Below the pieces are notes generated by a model. It had not been told where the DNA came from. It was given only the letters and a program-made list of their open reading frames with translations, and ran no database searches. The position numbers and the translations under genes were made by a program. Positions 18,572-28,072 of a stretch of 64,000 nucleotides of DNA are shown piece by piece. This DNA comes from Acinetobacter marinus (GTDB lineage Bacteria > Pseudomonadota > Gammaproteobacteria > Pseudomonadales > Moraxellaceae). How positions within the stretch are numbered: position 1 is the first letter of the stretch; every line of letters starts with the position of its first letter. The stretch spans positions 248,001-312,000 of the forward strand of contig NZ_FMYK01000003.1 of NCBI RefSeq assembly GCF_900096915.1, in the 5' to 3' direction.

Positions 18572-18675
18572 AAATCCCCCTAAATCCCCCTTTGTAAAGG
18601 GGGACTTATCCTGAAACTTATACCGAATGAGATTCATGTAAGTCCCCTCTTTTTAAAGAGGGGTTAGGGGAGATT
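18572..18675. repeat. Hairpin-rich intergenic repeat between pheS and pheT
   Basis: A stretch of about 105 bp that is one large imperfect palindrome: AATCCCCCTAAATCCCCC at the left end is answered by GAGGGGTTAGGGGAGATT at the right end. Two smaller hairpins lie inside (CCCCCTTTGTAAAGGGGG and CCCCTCTTTTTAAAGAGGGG). It splits two genes that are usually adjacent. It shares the CTAACC-CCCC-TTTTTAA-GGGG pattern with the element at 29594-29743, so both may belong to one family of mobile or REP-like repeats. Confidence 0.75.
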
Positions 18676-18691
18676 GAAGGACTATTGAAAA

Positions 18692-21082
18692 ATGAAAATT
18701 AGTGAAAATTGGTTGCGTGCTTGGGTGAATCCTGTGGTTGATAGCGACACATTGGCTGATCAACTGACTATGCTCGGTCTAGAGATTGACGACAGCTCGC
18801 CAGTAGCAAAACCATTTACTGGTGTGGTGGTCGGTGAAGTATTGACGGTAGAGCAACATCCTGATGCCGATCGCTTGCGTGTCACCACGGTGAATATTGG
18901 CGAAGCTGAACCTGTACAAATCGTTTGTGGTGCACCGAACGTCACTGTTGGTATGAAAGCGCCAGTGGCAACTATTGGTGCAGTTTTACCAGGTGATTTT
19001 AAAATTAAAAAAGGCAAACTGCGTGGCGTTGAGTCACATGGGATGCTGTGCGGTGCATCGGAAATTGATTTAGAAGATCAAATTGATGGTTTATTAGAAT
19101 TGCCTGCGGATGCGCCTGTTGGTGTCAATATCCGTGATTATCTCAAGCTCGATGATCGTGTCATCGACATCAGTATCACGCCAAACCGTGGCGACTGTTT
19201 CAGTATTCGTGGTATTGCTCGTGAAGTGGCTGTAATTAACAAGCTAAGTGCCCAAGCACCTGAAATTCAAGCCGTGCCAGCAACGATTTCAGCGCAAAAA
19301 ACAGTGAATGTGACGACGGAAGCCTCACCTCGCTATCTCGGTCGTGTCATTCAAAACGTCAATACCAAAGCGCCAACACCTGACTGGATGGCGCAAGCCC
19401 TGACCAATTCAGGGATTCGTAGCCACAGTATTTTGGTGGATATTACCAACTATGTCTTGCTTGAACTTGGTCAGCCTTTGCATGCTTTTGATGCAGATAA
19501 GATCGAAGGTGCGGTGCATGTTCGTCAAGCCACACTAGGCGAAAAACTAGTATTGCTCAATGATCAAGAAGTGGAATTGCAAGACGATGTGACGGTGATT
19601 GCTGATGATCAAAAAGTCTTGGCAATTGGTGGCATCATGGGCGGACTGTCATCGAGTGTGACAGATGATACGCAAAATATTTTCCTTGAAAGTGCATTCT
19701 TTGCGCCACTTGCGATCGCAGGGCGTGCACGCCGTTTTGGTTTACATACCGATGCGTCACAGCGTTTTGAACGTGGTGTAGATTTTGAATTGCCTGCTTT
19801 GGCGATGGATCGTGCCAGTCAATTGATTCAACAATTGACAGGTGGTGAGTTTGGTGAAGTGACTACAGTTGAAAATGTCGCGCTATTACCAAAACGTGAG
19901 CCAATTCAATTGAGCCAAGCACAAGTGGATAAATTACTTGGTTTCCATGTTGAAGCTTCATTTATCCAAGATGTGTTGACTCGACTTGAATGTGATGTGG
20001 TTGCACAAGGTGACGCAGACAATCAAGAATGGTCGGTAACTCCACCATCGCATCGTTATGATTTGGCGATTTATCAAGATTTGATCGAAGAAATTGCCCG
20101 TATCTATGGCTATGACAATATTCCAACGACTAAGCCGAATATGCAAATCACTTTGGAAAATTATCAAGATCAAAGTGAAATTGGACAGTTGCGTCAGACT
20201 TTGGTGGCGCTCGGTTATCAAGAAGCGATTAGCTTTAGTTTTGTCGATGCGAAGTTGGAAAAACAGCTCAATCCACAGGTTAATGCCTTGGCTTTGGCGA
20301 ATCCGATTTCTAGTGATTTGGCGGTGATGCGTAGCACATTATTGTCTAGCTTGATTCCATGCGTGCAATACAATCTAAATCGTCAGCAAGATCGTGTACG
20401 TTTCTTCGAGCTAGGTTTGCGTTTTGATTATCAAAACGCTTCATCAATTCATGATCTGAAACAAATTCCAACCTTGGCAATGATCGCCGTTGGTTCAAAA
20501 GCACCTGAGCAATGGCATGCCAAAACCCAGCCGATGGATTTCTTTGATCTCAAAGGTGAAGTGGAGACTTTACTGGATGCGGCGCATGTGTCGGCAGAGT
20601 ATCAGCGTTCTGAGCGTGCATGGTTGCATCCAGGGCAATCCGCTGAGATTCTGGTCAATGGTCAGTCGGTGGGTTATTTTGGACGTTTGCATCCATCATT
20701 AGAATCTGAGTTAGATTTGGGTGTGACATGGCTTGCAGAAATTGATCAAAGTGTGCTTTTACAGCCATTTGCATATAATTTTACAGAATTATCACGATTT
20801 CCTTCAGTTCGACGTGATATTGCACTTGTAATTGATGCTAATATTGCGTTAACTTCAATAGAAACAACGATCAAGCAATCTGCGGGCGGATATTTATCAG
20901 CAAGTTGGTTGTTTGATGTCTACACAGGACAAGGCGTTGAAACTGGACACCGTTCATTGGCATTTGCGTTGCTGTTCCAGCATCCGACTCGAACTTTAGA
21001 AGATGCGGAAATCAAGCAAGCGATGGATCATGTAATTGAAAGCCTAGAAACAACGTATAAAGCTAAATTGAGGGCCTCATGA
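18692..21082 (+). CDS. pheT: Phenylalanyl-tRNA synthetase beta subunit
   Basis: A 796-residue partner of PheS. An N-terminal tRNA-binding OB domain (EVLTVEQHPDADRLRVTTVN, residues 50-69) is followed by B3/B4 editing domains, the B5 domain, the catalytic-like core and a C-terminal ferredoxin-fold anticodon-binding domain (FPSVRRDIALVID; HRSLAFALLFQHPTRTL). Length matches E. coli PheT (795). Its stop overlaps the start of ihfA (ATGA), the same order as in E. coli. Confidence 0.97.
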   Translation: MKISENWLRAWVNPVVDSDTLADQLTMLGLEIDDSSPVAKPFTGVVVGEVLTVEQHPDADRLRVTTVNIGEAEPVQIVCGAPNVTVGMKAPVATIGAVLPGDFKIKKGKLRGVESHGMLCGASEIDLEDQIDGLLELPADAPVGVNIRDYLKLDDRVIDISITPNRGDCFSIRGIAREVAVINKLSAQAPEIQAVPATISAQKTVNVTTEASPRYLGRVIQNVNTKAPTPDWMAQALTNSGIRSHSILVDITNYVLLELGQPLHAFDADKIEGAVHVRQATLGEKLVLLNDQEVELQDDVTVIADDQKVLAIGGIMGGLSSSVTDDTQNIFLESAFFAPLAIAGRARRFGLHTDASQRFERGVDFELPALAMDRASQLIQQLTGGEFGEVTTVENVALLPKREPIQLSQAQVDKLLGFHVEASFIQDVLTRLECDVVAQGDADNQEWSVTPPSHRYDLAIYQDLIEEIARIYGYDNIPTTKPNMQITLENYQDQSEIGQLRQTLVALGYQEAISFSFVDAKLEKQLNPQVNALALANPISSDLAVMRSTLLSSLIPCVQYNLNRQQDRVRFFELGLRFDYQNASSIHDLKQIPTLAMIAVGSKAPEQWHAKTQPMDFFDLKGEVETLLDAAHVSAEYQRSERAWLHPGQSAEILVNGQSVGYFGRLHPSLESELDLGVTWLAEIDQSVLLQPFAYNFTELSRFPSVRRDIALVIDANIALTSIETTIKQSAGGYLSASWLFDVYTGQGVETGHRSLAFALLFQHPTRTLEDAEIKQAMDHVIESLETTYKAKLRAS

Positions 21083-21378
21083 CAGCATTAACAAAAGCCG
21101 AAATGGCAGATCACCTAAGTGAAAAAACCAACTTAAATCGTAGGGAAGCGAAGCAATTGGTTGAGTTATTTTTCAATGAATTGAGTCAGGCTTTGATCGA
21201 CGGTGAGCAAGTCAAACTGTCAGGTTTTGGCAATTTTGAATTACGTGATAAACGCCAACGCCCAGGTCGTAATCCAAAAACGGGTGAAGAAATTCCAATC
21301 ACCGCACGTCGTGTGGTGACATTCCGTGCGGGTCAGAAGTTTAGACAACGTGTGGAAAATGAACAAATTGATGATTAA
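21079..21378 (+). CDS. ihfA: Integration host factor alpha subunit
   Basis: A 99-residue DNA-bending protein of the HU/IHF family; with IhfB it bends DNA in recombination, replication and transcription. The signature GFGNFELRDKRQRPGRNPKTG carries the minor-groove proline. It overlaps the pheT stop by four bases, which indicates translational coupling in a pheST-ihfA operon. Confidence 0.97.
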   Translation: MTALTKAEMADHLSEKTNLNRREAKQLVELFFNELSQALIDGEQVKLSGFGNFELRDKRQRPGRNPKTGEEIPITARRVVTFRAGQKFRQRVENEQIDD

Positions 21379-21402
21379 TTGTCGATTTGTATATGAATGA
21401 AA

Positions 21403-21437
21403 AAAATAAGGCTTCGATGGAAGCCTTATTTTTTTAT
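21403..21437 (+). terminator. Terminator of the pheST-ihfA operon
   Basis: AATAAGGCTTC and GAAGCCTTATT form an 11-bp stem with loop GATG, followed by a T run on the plus strand. It lies 25 bp past the ihfA stop. Confidence 0.9.
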
Positions 21438-21480
21438 GGTATGTTGATCTACATTGATGATATAACAATTAAGACGCTTC

Positions 21481-22818
21481 ATGACCGACAATCCGCAACA
21501 CAACTCACCATCGGTAGCGCCAATACAATCTGACCAACCGATACATTCTAAACATTCACATTTTAGTCTTTGGCTATTGCTCAGTCTATATTTGGCACAA
21601 GGTTTACCTGTTGGTTTTATGACTCAAGCCTTACCTGCATTGCTACGTCATTATGGCGTATCCCTTGCCGAGATCGGCGTATCGGGTCTGTTGATGTTGC
21701 CGTGGGCGCTGAAGTTTCTGTGGGCACCTGTGGTCGATCAATTTGGGTCTCGACGTTTAGGACATTATCGTGCGTGGATCATTTTTACGCAAAGTTTGAC
21801 CTTGATCTGCTTGATTGCATTGGCATTTTTACCGATGGATCAAATGGCAAACCCTACGATTTTGTGGGGATTATTCACGGTTCTATTTTGCCTCAATTTA
21901 TTTTGTGCCACGCAAGATATTGCAACAGATGGTTTAGCAGTCAATATTTTAAAGAAAGGGCAACTCCACTGGGGTAATAGTTTCCAAGTGATTGGTTCAC
22001 GGCTCGGTTTCTTGGTCGGTGGTGGGGCGGTGTTGTATGCGATTGACTTACTGTCTTGGAAAATGACCTTTTTATTGCTCAGTCTTGGCGTTTTTCTCAA
22101 TAGTATCCCAGTGCTGTTTTACAGTGAACCGCAGAAAATTCAACCAATAGAACTCGCTGATTCCATTACCAAAGATTCGATTTTGTTAAAGTTTAAACAA
22201 GGCTTGGCATATCTCTGGCAAAGTCCTGAATTAAAACTATGGTTTTTCGTGCTACTGACCTTCAAAGTCGCTGATGGGCTTAGTGGTCCAATCATCAAGC
22301 CGATGATGATTGATATGGGACTGAGTCTGGCGCAGATTGGTTTAAACGTGACGGTATTTGGGGCAATTTGTGCTTTGGTTGGCGCTTTACTCGCAGGTTT
22401 GATGATTCGTCAGTTTGGCTTAAAAAATATGTTTTTGGCGTTTGCAATTTTGCAAAGTCTAGCGATCAGCTATTATGTGGTGTTGGCATATCTATTTGAA
22501 AATCATATTTTATTTCCAAAATATCACTTATATCTTGCCAATGCTTTAGAGGAGTTCTGTTCCGCTTTGGCGTTGGTGGCGATGTTGAGTCTGATCATGC
22601 GATATGCTCGTCAACACATGGCAGGCACGGATTTTACTTTTCATGTGGCGATCATGAGCTTGGTGAGTGGTGGGTTATATGTCATCAGTGGCGGTTTGGC
22701 AGAGCAACTGGGTTATTTTCACACCTTACTGCTGATTTTTATCATTTCGTTAAGTTGTCTATTGCCGAAACTGTTTTGGTACAAAAGCAGTAAACACAGC
22801 GATGCCATATCTCGGTAA
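21481..22818 (+). CDS. MFS transporter, AmpG / RhtX-FptX-like
   Basis: A 445-residue inner-membrane protein with about 12 hydrophobic segments. The N-terminal block LSLYLAQGLPVGFMTQALPA and the following LRHYGVSLAEIGVSGLLMLP are typical of the MFS branch that includes muropeptide permease AmpG and the siderophore transporters RhtX and FptX. The family match is from memory; the substrate cannot be decided. No peptidoglycan or siderophore genes are adjacent. Confidence 0.78.
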   Translation: MTDNPQHNSPSVAPIQSDQPIHSKHSHFSLWLLLSLYLAQGLPVGFMTQALPALLRHYGVSLAEIGVSGLLMLPWALKFLWAPVVDQFGSRRLGHYRAWIIFTQSLTLICLIALAFLPMDQMANPTILWGLFTVLFCLNLFCATQDIATDGLAVNILKKGQLHWGNSFQVIGSRLGFLVGGGAVLYAIDLLSWKMTFLLLSLGVFLNSIPVLFYSEPQKIQPIELADSITKDSILLKFKQGLAYLWQSPELKLWFFVLLTFKVADGLSGPIIKPMMIDMGLSLAQIGLNVTVFGAICALVGALLAGLMIRQFGLKNMFLAFAILQSLAISYYVVLAYLFENHILFPKYHLYLANALEEFCSALALVAMLSLIMRYARQHMAGTDFTFHVAIMSLVSGGLYVISGGLAEQLGYFHTLLLIFIISLSCLLPKLFWYKSSKHSDAISR

Positions 22819-22949
22819 ATGAGCACGACATTTTGAATAGCTGTGATGGAATACACAAAAATAATTTATGAAATTACTAAAAATATACAATTAAAAACAA
22901 AACAAAAATGCCACATCATGCTGAACACTAAGTTGAGGATTAAATTGCG

Positions 22950-22965
22950 GAGAATTTAAATTCTC
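22950..22965. promoter_or_regulatory. Perfect 16-bp palindrome upstream of tetR, candidate operator
   Basis: GAGAATTTAAATTCTC is a perfect palindrome 28 bp before the TetR start codon. TetR-family repressors often bind such sites in their own leader. The divergence from the MFS gene is small and no second copy is visible before the efflux genes. Confidence 0.55.
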
Positions 22966-22992
22966 ACTCGCTCTCTACAAGGCTGAACTCGC

Positions 22993-23580
22993 ATGGCTGT
23001 CGGTATCCTCTCTGAAAAACTGCATCACCGTCGTAAATTTATCATCGAAAAATCAATGCAATACGTTGCAAAGCATGGTTTAAATCAACTCTCGATCGCA
23101 GTCATTGCGCATGAATGCAGTCTAGGACCGGGGCAAATTTATCGCTGTTTTAAAGATAAAGACGAAATTATCCAATGTATCGTGATGAATATCGCACAAA
23201 AGCGAGTGATTGATATTAACCTCATGCAACATGATATTCAGTTGCGTGCGCAGCAGTTTGCGCATGGTCATCCAAATAATATCAGCACCGATGAATCTGC
23301 TTTGCTGTTTGAAATCTTTAATGTCAAAGAAAATAGCACGGTTTTCCCTTTGGTGGAAAAGTCAGAGCTAATGATGCGTGAAATGGGCAAAGAGGTTTTA
23401 CAACGACATTATCCTCGTGCTGATCAGTATGATATTCGGGCGATTTCTGAAGTGATGGCGACGATTTCAGAAGGGATTATCTTGCGTAAGGGCAAAGGTT
23501 TTAGTAAAGGCGTCGATCAAAATGCGCTGGAAAAAATCTATCTTGCAATGCTCAGCGCAATCGAGACATTATATGCATAA
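22993..23580 (+). CDS. TetR-family transcriptional regulator
   Basis: A 195-residue protein with an N-terminal TetR helix-turn-helix (ALYRCF-like segment: LSIAVIAHECSLGPGQIYRCF, residues 33-53) and a helical ligand-binding C-terminal domain. It lies 73 bp upstream of the efflux operon on the same strand, so it probably controls that pump and itself. Acinetobacter baumannii AdeN is a TetR repressor of AdeIJK but is encoded far from its pump, so this arrangement differs. Confidence 0.88.
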   Translation: MAVGILSEKLHHRRKFIIEKSMQYVAKHGLNQLSIAVIAHECSLGPGQIYRCFKDKDEIIQCIVMNIAQKRVIDINLMQHDIQLRAQQFAHGHPNNISTDESALLFEIFNVKENSTVFPLVEKSELMMREMGKEVLQRHYPRADQYDIRAISEVMATISEGIILRKGKGFSKGVDQNALEKIYLAMLSAIETLYA

Positions 23581-23653
23581 CAATTATGCCAATGAAATGT
23601 CAAGATTTACGATTAAGAAAGTCGATCAATATTAAATAATTACTGGAGCCTAT

Positions 23654-24931
23654 ATGAACCGATCCCATTTTCAATATGCACTGCTGACCGCATTTTTACT
23701 CAGTTCACCATTATTTTTGAGTGCGTGTAGCAAAGAAGAAGCCCCCGCAATGATGAACCAAACCCCAGAGGTTGGGGTGCAAGTGATTCAATATCAATCG
23801 ATGGAAATGAAACATACTTTGGCAGGACGAGTGACTGCCTATATGACCTCAGATGTACGTCCGCAAGTGGGCGGTATCATTCAAAAACGCTTATTTAAAG
23901 AAGGCGATTATGTTAAGGCTGGACAGCCTTTGTATCAGCTGGATTCAAAATCATACCAAGCGGCATATGACAGTGCCAAAGCTGATCTTGCTGAAGCCGA
24001 AGCCAGTTTGATTTCTGATCAGCCCAAAGTACAGCGCTATCGCAATCTGATGAAAATCGAAGCGATCAGTAAGCAAGATCTTGCCGATGCGGAAGCGACA
24101 TTAAAACAAAGTCAGGCTTCGGTCATGTCTGCGCAAGCTGCATTGAATACGGCAAAAATTAATCTCGGATATACCACAGTTCGTGCACCGATTTCTGGTC
24201 GCATCGCAACATCAACATATACACCAGGGGCTTTGGTCACTGCTGATCAAGACACAGCGCTGACCACGATCGAACAAATCAATCCTGTGTATGTTGATAT
24301 TACGTTGTCGAGTACAGAGCTGTTGAGTCTGCGCAAGCAAATCGATGAAGGCAAGTTACAGTCCTTAGATGGCAAAGTGCCTGTGAAAATCATTTTGGAA
24401 GATGGCAGTTATTATGATCAGTCGGGGACTTTAGAGTTTGTCGGCTCATCGGTGGATACAGGAACTGGGACGGTAACTTTACGTGCCTTGGTGCCGAATC
24501 CGAAATATCTGATCTTACCCGGTGCTTATGTCAAAGCGGAATTGCCAATGGCGGTCAATCATCAAGCCATTCTGATTCCGCAAAAAGCTGTAACTCGCAA
24601 TCACAAAGGTGATCCTGTGGTGAAATTGGTCGGTAAAGACGGCAAAGTTGAAGAACGTGTCATCGATACGACGGATACCTTAGACAATCAGTGGATCGTC
24701 AATGGTGGTTTAAAACAAGGGGAAAAATTAATTATTGAGGGTGCGAGCACTGTATCGGCAGGAGATAGTGTTAAAACGGTTTTAGCGCAAGTAAAAGCCG
24801 ATACAGAAGCCAGTGCTGCGAGCTCAACTTCTACAGCAACATCGACAACGAATACGGCAAGCACTACTCAAGCCAGTACGCAAAGCACCACAACAAGCAC
24901 AGACGCAAATACGACCACAAGCAAAAACTAG
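23654..24931 (+). CDS. RND efflux periplasmic adaptor lipoprotein (AcrA/MexA type)
   Basis: A 425-residue membrane fusion protein. A lipoprotein signal ends in the lipobox LSAC (C25), followed by a lipoyl-like domain (VRPQVGGIIQKRLFKEGDYV), an alpha hairpin (residues 100-165), and the second lipoyl half (NLGYTTVRAPISGRI) with beta-barrel domains. The C-terminal 45 residues are almost only Thr, Ser and Ala, an unusual low-complexity tail. It is the first structural gene of the three-gene operon, with GGAG before the start. Confidence 0.93.
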   Translation: MNRSHFQYALLTAFLLSSPLFLSACSKEEAPAMMNQTPEVGVQVIQYQSMEMKHTLAGRVTAYMTSDVRPQVGGIIQKRLFKEGDYVKAGQPLYQLDSKSYQAAYDSAKADLAEAEASLISDQPKVQRYRNLMKIEAISKQDLADAEATLKQSQASVMSAQAALNTAKINLGYTTVRAPISGRIATSTYTPGALVTADQDTALTTIEQINPVYVDITLSSTELLSLRKQIDEGKLQSLDGKVPVKIILEDGSYYDQSGTLEFVGSSVDTGTGTVTLRALVPNPKYLILPGAYVKAELPMAVNHQAILIPQKAVTRNHKGDPVVKLVGKDGKVEERVIDTTDTLDNQWIVNGGLKQGEKLIIEGASTVSAGDSVKTVLAQVKADTEASAASSTSTATSTTNTASTTQASTQSTTTSTDANTTTSKN

Positions 24932-24940
24932 GAGCGAAAA

Positions 24941-27900
24941 ATGGCCCATTTTTTCATTAATCGCCCTATTTTTGCATGGGTGATTGCCATCGTCATCTCG
25001 CTTGCAGGGGCGATGTCGATTTATTCTTTACCGATCGAACAATATCCTGATATTGCACCACCCGCAGTGAGTATCAGTGCAAACTATACTGGCGCATCTG
25101 CTGAAACCACTGAGAACTCTGTAACCCAAGTCATCGAACAAGGCATGACAGGCTTGGACAATCTACTCTATATGAGTTCAAGCAGTTCCTCCTCAGGCAG
25201 TTCATCAGTCAAGTTGACCTTTGCTTCGGGCACAGACCCTGACACCGCTCAGGTACAAGTACAAAATAAGCTACAACAGGTGCAATCCTCATTACCTGAT
25301 TCAGTACAAAGTACGGGTGTGACGGTGACCAAGTCTTCTGGCAGCATGTTTATGGTGGTCAGCTTCGTCTCGAATGACGGCAGTATGTCCGGCACCGATT
25401 TGGCAGATTATATGGTTTCCAGCGTGCAAGACCAAGTCAGCCGTGTCAGCGGTGTGGGCAATGTACAGGTCATGGGCTCGGAATATTCGATGCGCATTTG
25501 GCTCGATCCAGATAAGCTGAAAACCTATTCATTGATGCCAAGTGATGTGACCTCTGCGATCGAAACTCAAAACAGTGATGTAGCAGCAGGTTCGCTAGGC
25601 GCTGTACCCGCAGTCGAAGGGCAAGAATTAAATGCCACGGTCACCGCACGTAGTCGCCTGAAAACGGTGCAGCAGTTTGAGAATATCATCTTAAAATCAG
25701 ATGAATCAGGTGCCGAAGTCAAACTCTCCGATGTGGCGAAAGTCGAAATCGGTAGTGAAGATTACTCCATGGTGAGTAAGCTCAATGGTAAAGATGCAGC
25801 AGCAATTGGTATTGAACTGGCAGCGGGTGCCAATGCGCTCGATGTGTCAAAAGCAGTCTTGGCAAAACTGGATGAATTAAAACAGTTTTTCCCAACAGGC
25901 GTGGATTATAAGGTCGCCTATAGTACGGCACCGTTTGTCAAAATCTCTATCGAAGAAGTGGTCATCACCTTGTTTGAGGCGATTGCTTTGGTGATTTTGA
26001 TCATGTATCTGTTCTTGCAAAATTGGCGCATTACCTTGATTCCTGCGGTCGCTGTGCCTGTGGTTTTGCTTGGTACTTTTGGCGTGTTGTCACTGCTAGG
26101 CTTTTCGATCAACACCTTGTCGATGTTTGCCATGGTGCTGGCGATTGGTCTCTTGGTTGATGATGCCATCGTGGTGGTGGAGAATGTCGAACGGATCATG
26201 GATGAGGAGGGCTTAGCACCGAAACCTGCGACAGAAAAATCCATGACGCAAATCACTGGGGCACTGATCGGTATTGTGTTGGTCTTGACTGCGGTGTTTA
26301 TCCCGATGGCGTTCTTTGGTGGGTCTACAGGGGCGATTTACCGTCAATTCTCCGTGACGATTGCTTCAGCGATGATCATTTCGGTGATTGTGGCGATGAC
26401 TATTACCCCAGCGCTGTGTGCAACATTACTCAAACCGATTGATAAATCTGAGCATAAGAAGAAAGGGCTGTTGGCTCGTTTCTTTGCTGGATTTAACAAT
26501 GGCTTTAATAAAATGACCGATAAATACCACGGTGGTGTGAAGTGGGTGCTCGGTCATAAGAAGACGGTCATTATTGCCTATCTGGTGATTTTGGCAGGTA
26601 TTGCAGGGTTATTTATGACCATGTCGACCTCGTTCTTACCTGAAGAAGATCAGGGCATGCTGATGGTGTCGGTCAAACTGCCTTCGGGTGCTACGCAACA
26701 GCAAACTTTGACAGTGATGGATGAAGTTTCTGATTATATTGAAAAACAGCCTGAAGTAGAGACTGTGATGACGGTGGCTGGCTTTAGCACAGGCGGGAGT
26801 GGTCAGAACTCAGGTATGGGCTTTATTAGCCTCAAAGACTGGGGAGAGCGTGAGGCGAGTGCGGGTGAAATTAGCAATCGGATCACAGGCAAGATGATGT
26901 CCCAGTACAAAGATGCGCAAATCTTTGCCATGGCGCCTTCAGGTATCCCAGGTCTCGGACAAAGTTCAGGCTTTACATTGGAGCTCACCGATCTTGGTGG
27001 TTCAGGACATGATGCATTGGTAGATGCCAAAGATAAGCTATTGGCTTTGGCAAACAAGAATGACAAGCTGTCTTCGGTACGTTATGGCAGTTTGGAAGAT
27101 GCACCAACTTTTGATTTGAAAATTAATGACTCTAAGGCTGGGGCATTAAAAGTCAGTCAAAGCGATATTGATGCAGTGCTGGCAACGGCGCTTGGCAGTA
27201 GCTATGTCAATGATTTTGTCAATAATGGACGGATCAAGAAAGTCTATGTGCAAGGCGATGCATCAACCCGTATGTCACCAACGGATATCAACCGCTGGTA
27301 TGTGCGTAATGAAGATGATGATATGGTGCCTTTCTCAGCATTTACCTCAAGTGGTTGGAGTTTTGCACCTGCATCCTTAGCACGTTTCAATGGCTCTGCG
27401 TCTATGGAAATCAGTGGTCAAGCCGCAGAAGGTGTAAGCTCGGGTACGGCAATGACGGAAATGGCGAATTTGGTGAAACAACTGCCAAGTGGCTTTGGTT
27501 ATTCATGGTCAGGCTTGTCTTATCAAGAGCAACAATCGGGCAGCATGGCGCCGTTACTCTATGCCGTCTCCATCTTATTCGTATTCCTGTGTTTAGCCGC
27601 ACTCTATGAAAGCTGGTCGATTCCATTTTCTGTACTACTGGCTGTGCCGATCGGCGTACTGGGTGCGCTGTTGCTGACCAGTCTAAGAGGATTGTCGAAT
27701 GACATCTATTTCCAAGTCGGGCTATTAACCACCATTGGTCTTGCGGCGAAGAATGCGATTTTGATTGTGGAATTTGCCAAAGAGCTGGAAGAAAAAGGCG
27801 AAACGGCAGTCAATGCGGTGCTTCATGCAGCAAAAATGCGTCTTCGTCCAATTCTTATGACCTCGTGTGCATTCTTGCTGGGGGTATTACCATTGGTGCT

Positions 27901-28072
27901 TTCTTCTGGTGCAGGTTCTGCGGGACGTCATTCACTCGGTACAGGCGTATTTGGTGGGACATTGGTATCGACCGTTTTAGGTATATTCTTTGTCCCGCTA
28001 TTCTATGTATTGATTCGTACTATTTTTTCCAAAAAAGACAAAGCTGAAACGACACAGGAGCACAATTCATGA
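24941..28072 (+). CDS. RND multidrug efflux transporter (HAE1 family, AcrB/MexB type)
   Basis: A 1043-residue inner-membrane proton antiporter. TM1 begins FINRPIFAWVIAIVISLAG. The proton-relay aspartates are in LLVDDAIVVVENVERIM and the TM10 lysine in GLAAKNAILIVEFAKEL. It resembles Acinetobacter AdeJ and AdeB but differs clearly from both in recalled sequence, so I do not assign a name. A serine-rich stretch near residue 85 (YMSSSSSSSGSSS) is longer than in E. coli AcrB. It follows the adaptor by 9 bp with AGGAG before the start and overlaps the outer membrane gene (ATGA). Confidence 0.93.
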   Translation: MAHFFINRPIFAWVIAIVISLAGAMSIYSLPIEQYPDIAPPAVSISANYTGASAETTENSVTQVIEQGMTGLDNLLYMSSSSSSSGSSSVKLTFASGTDPDTAQVQVQNKLQQVQSSLPDSVQSTGVTVTKSSGSMFMVVSFVSNDGSMSGTDLADYMVSSVQDQVSRVSGVGNVQVMGSEYSMRIWLDPDKLKTYSLMPSDVTSAIETQNSDVAAGSLGAVPAVEGQELNATVTARSRLKTVQQFENIILKSDESGAEVKLSDVAKVEIGSEDYSMVSKLNGKDAAAIGIELAAGANALDVSKAVLAKLDELKQFFPTGVDYKVAYSTAPFVKISIEEVVITLFEAIALVILIMYLFLQNWRITLIPAVAVPVVLLGTFGVLSLLGFSINTLSMFAMVLAIGLLVDDAIVVVENVERIMDEEGLAPKPATEKSMTQITGALIGIVLVLTAVFIPMAFFGGSTGAIYRQFSVTIASAMIISVIVAMTITPALCATLLKPIDKSEHKKKGLLARFFAGFNNGFNKMTDKYHGGVKWVLGHKKTVIIAYLVILAGIAGLFMTMSTSFLPEEDQGMLMVSVKLPSGATQQQTLTVMDEVSDYIEKQPEVETVMTVAGFSTGGSGQNSGMGFISLKDWGEREASAGEISNRITGKMMSQYKDAQIFAMAPSGIPGLGQSSGFTLELTDLGGSGHDALVDAKDKLLALANKNDKLSSVRYGSLEDAPTFDLKINDSKAGALKVSQSDIDAVLATALGSSYVNDFVNNGRIKKVYVQGDASTRMSPTDINRWYVRNEDDDMVPFSAFTSSGWSFAPASLARFNGSASMEISGQAAEGVSSGTAMTEMANLVKQLPSGFGYSWSGLSYQEQQSGSMAPLLYAVSILFVFLCLAALYESWSIPFSVLLAVPIGVLGALLLTSLRGLSNDIYFQVGLLTTIGLAAKNAILIVEFAKELEEKGETAVNAVLHAAKMRLRPILMTSCAFLLGVLPLVLSSGAGSAGRHSLGTGVFGGTLVSTVLGIFFVPLFYVLIRTIFSKKDKAETTQEHNS

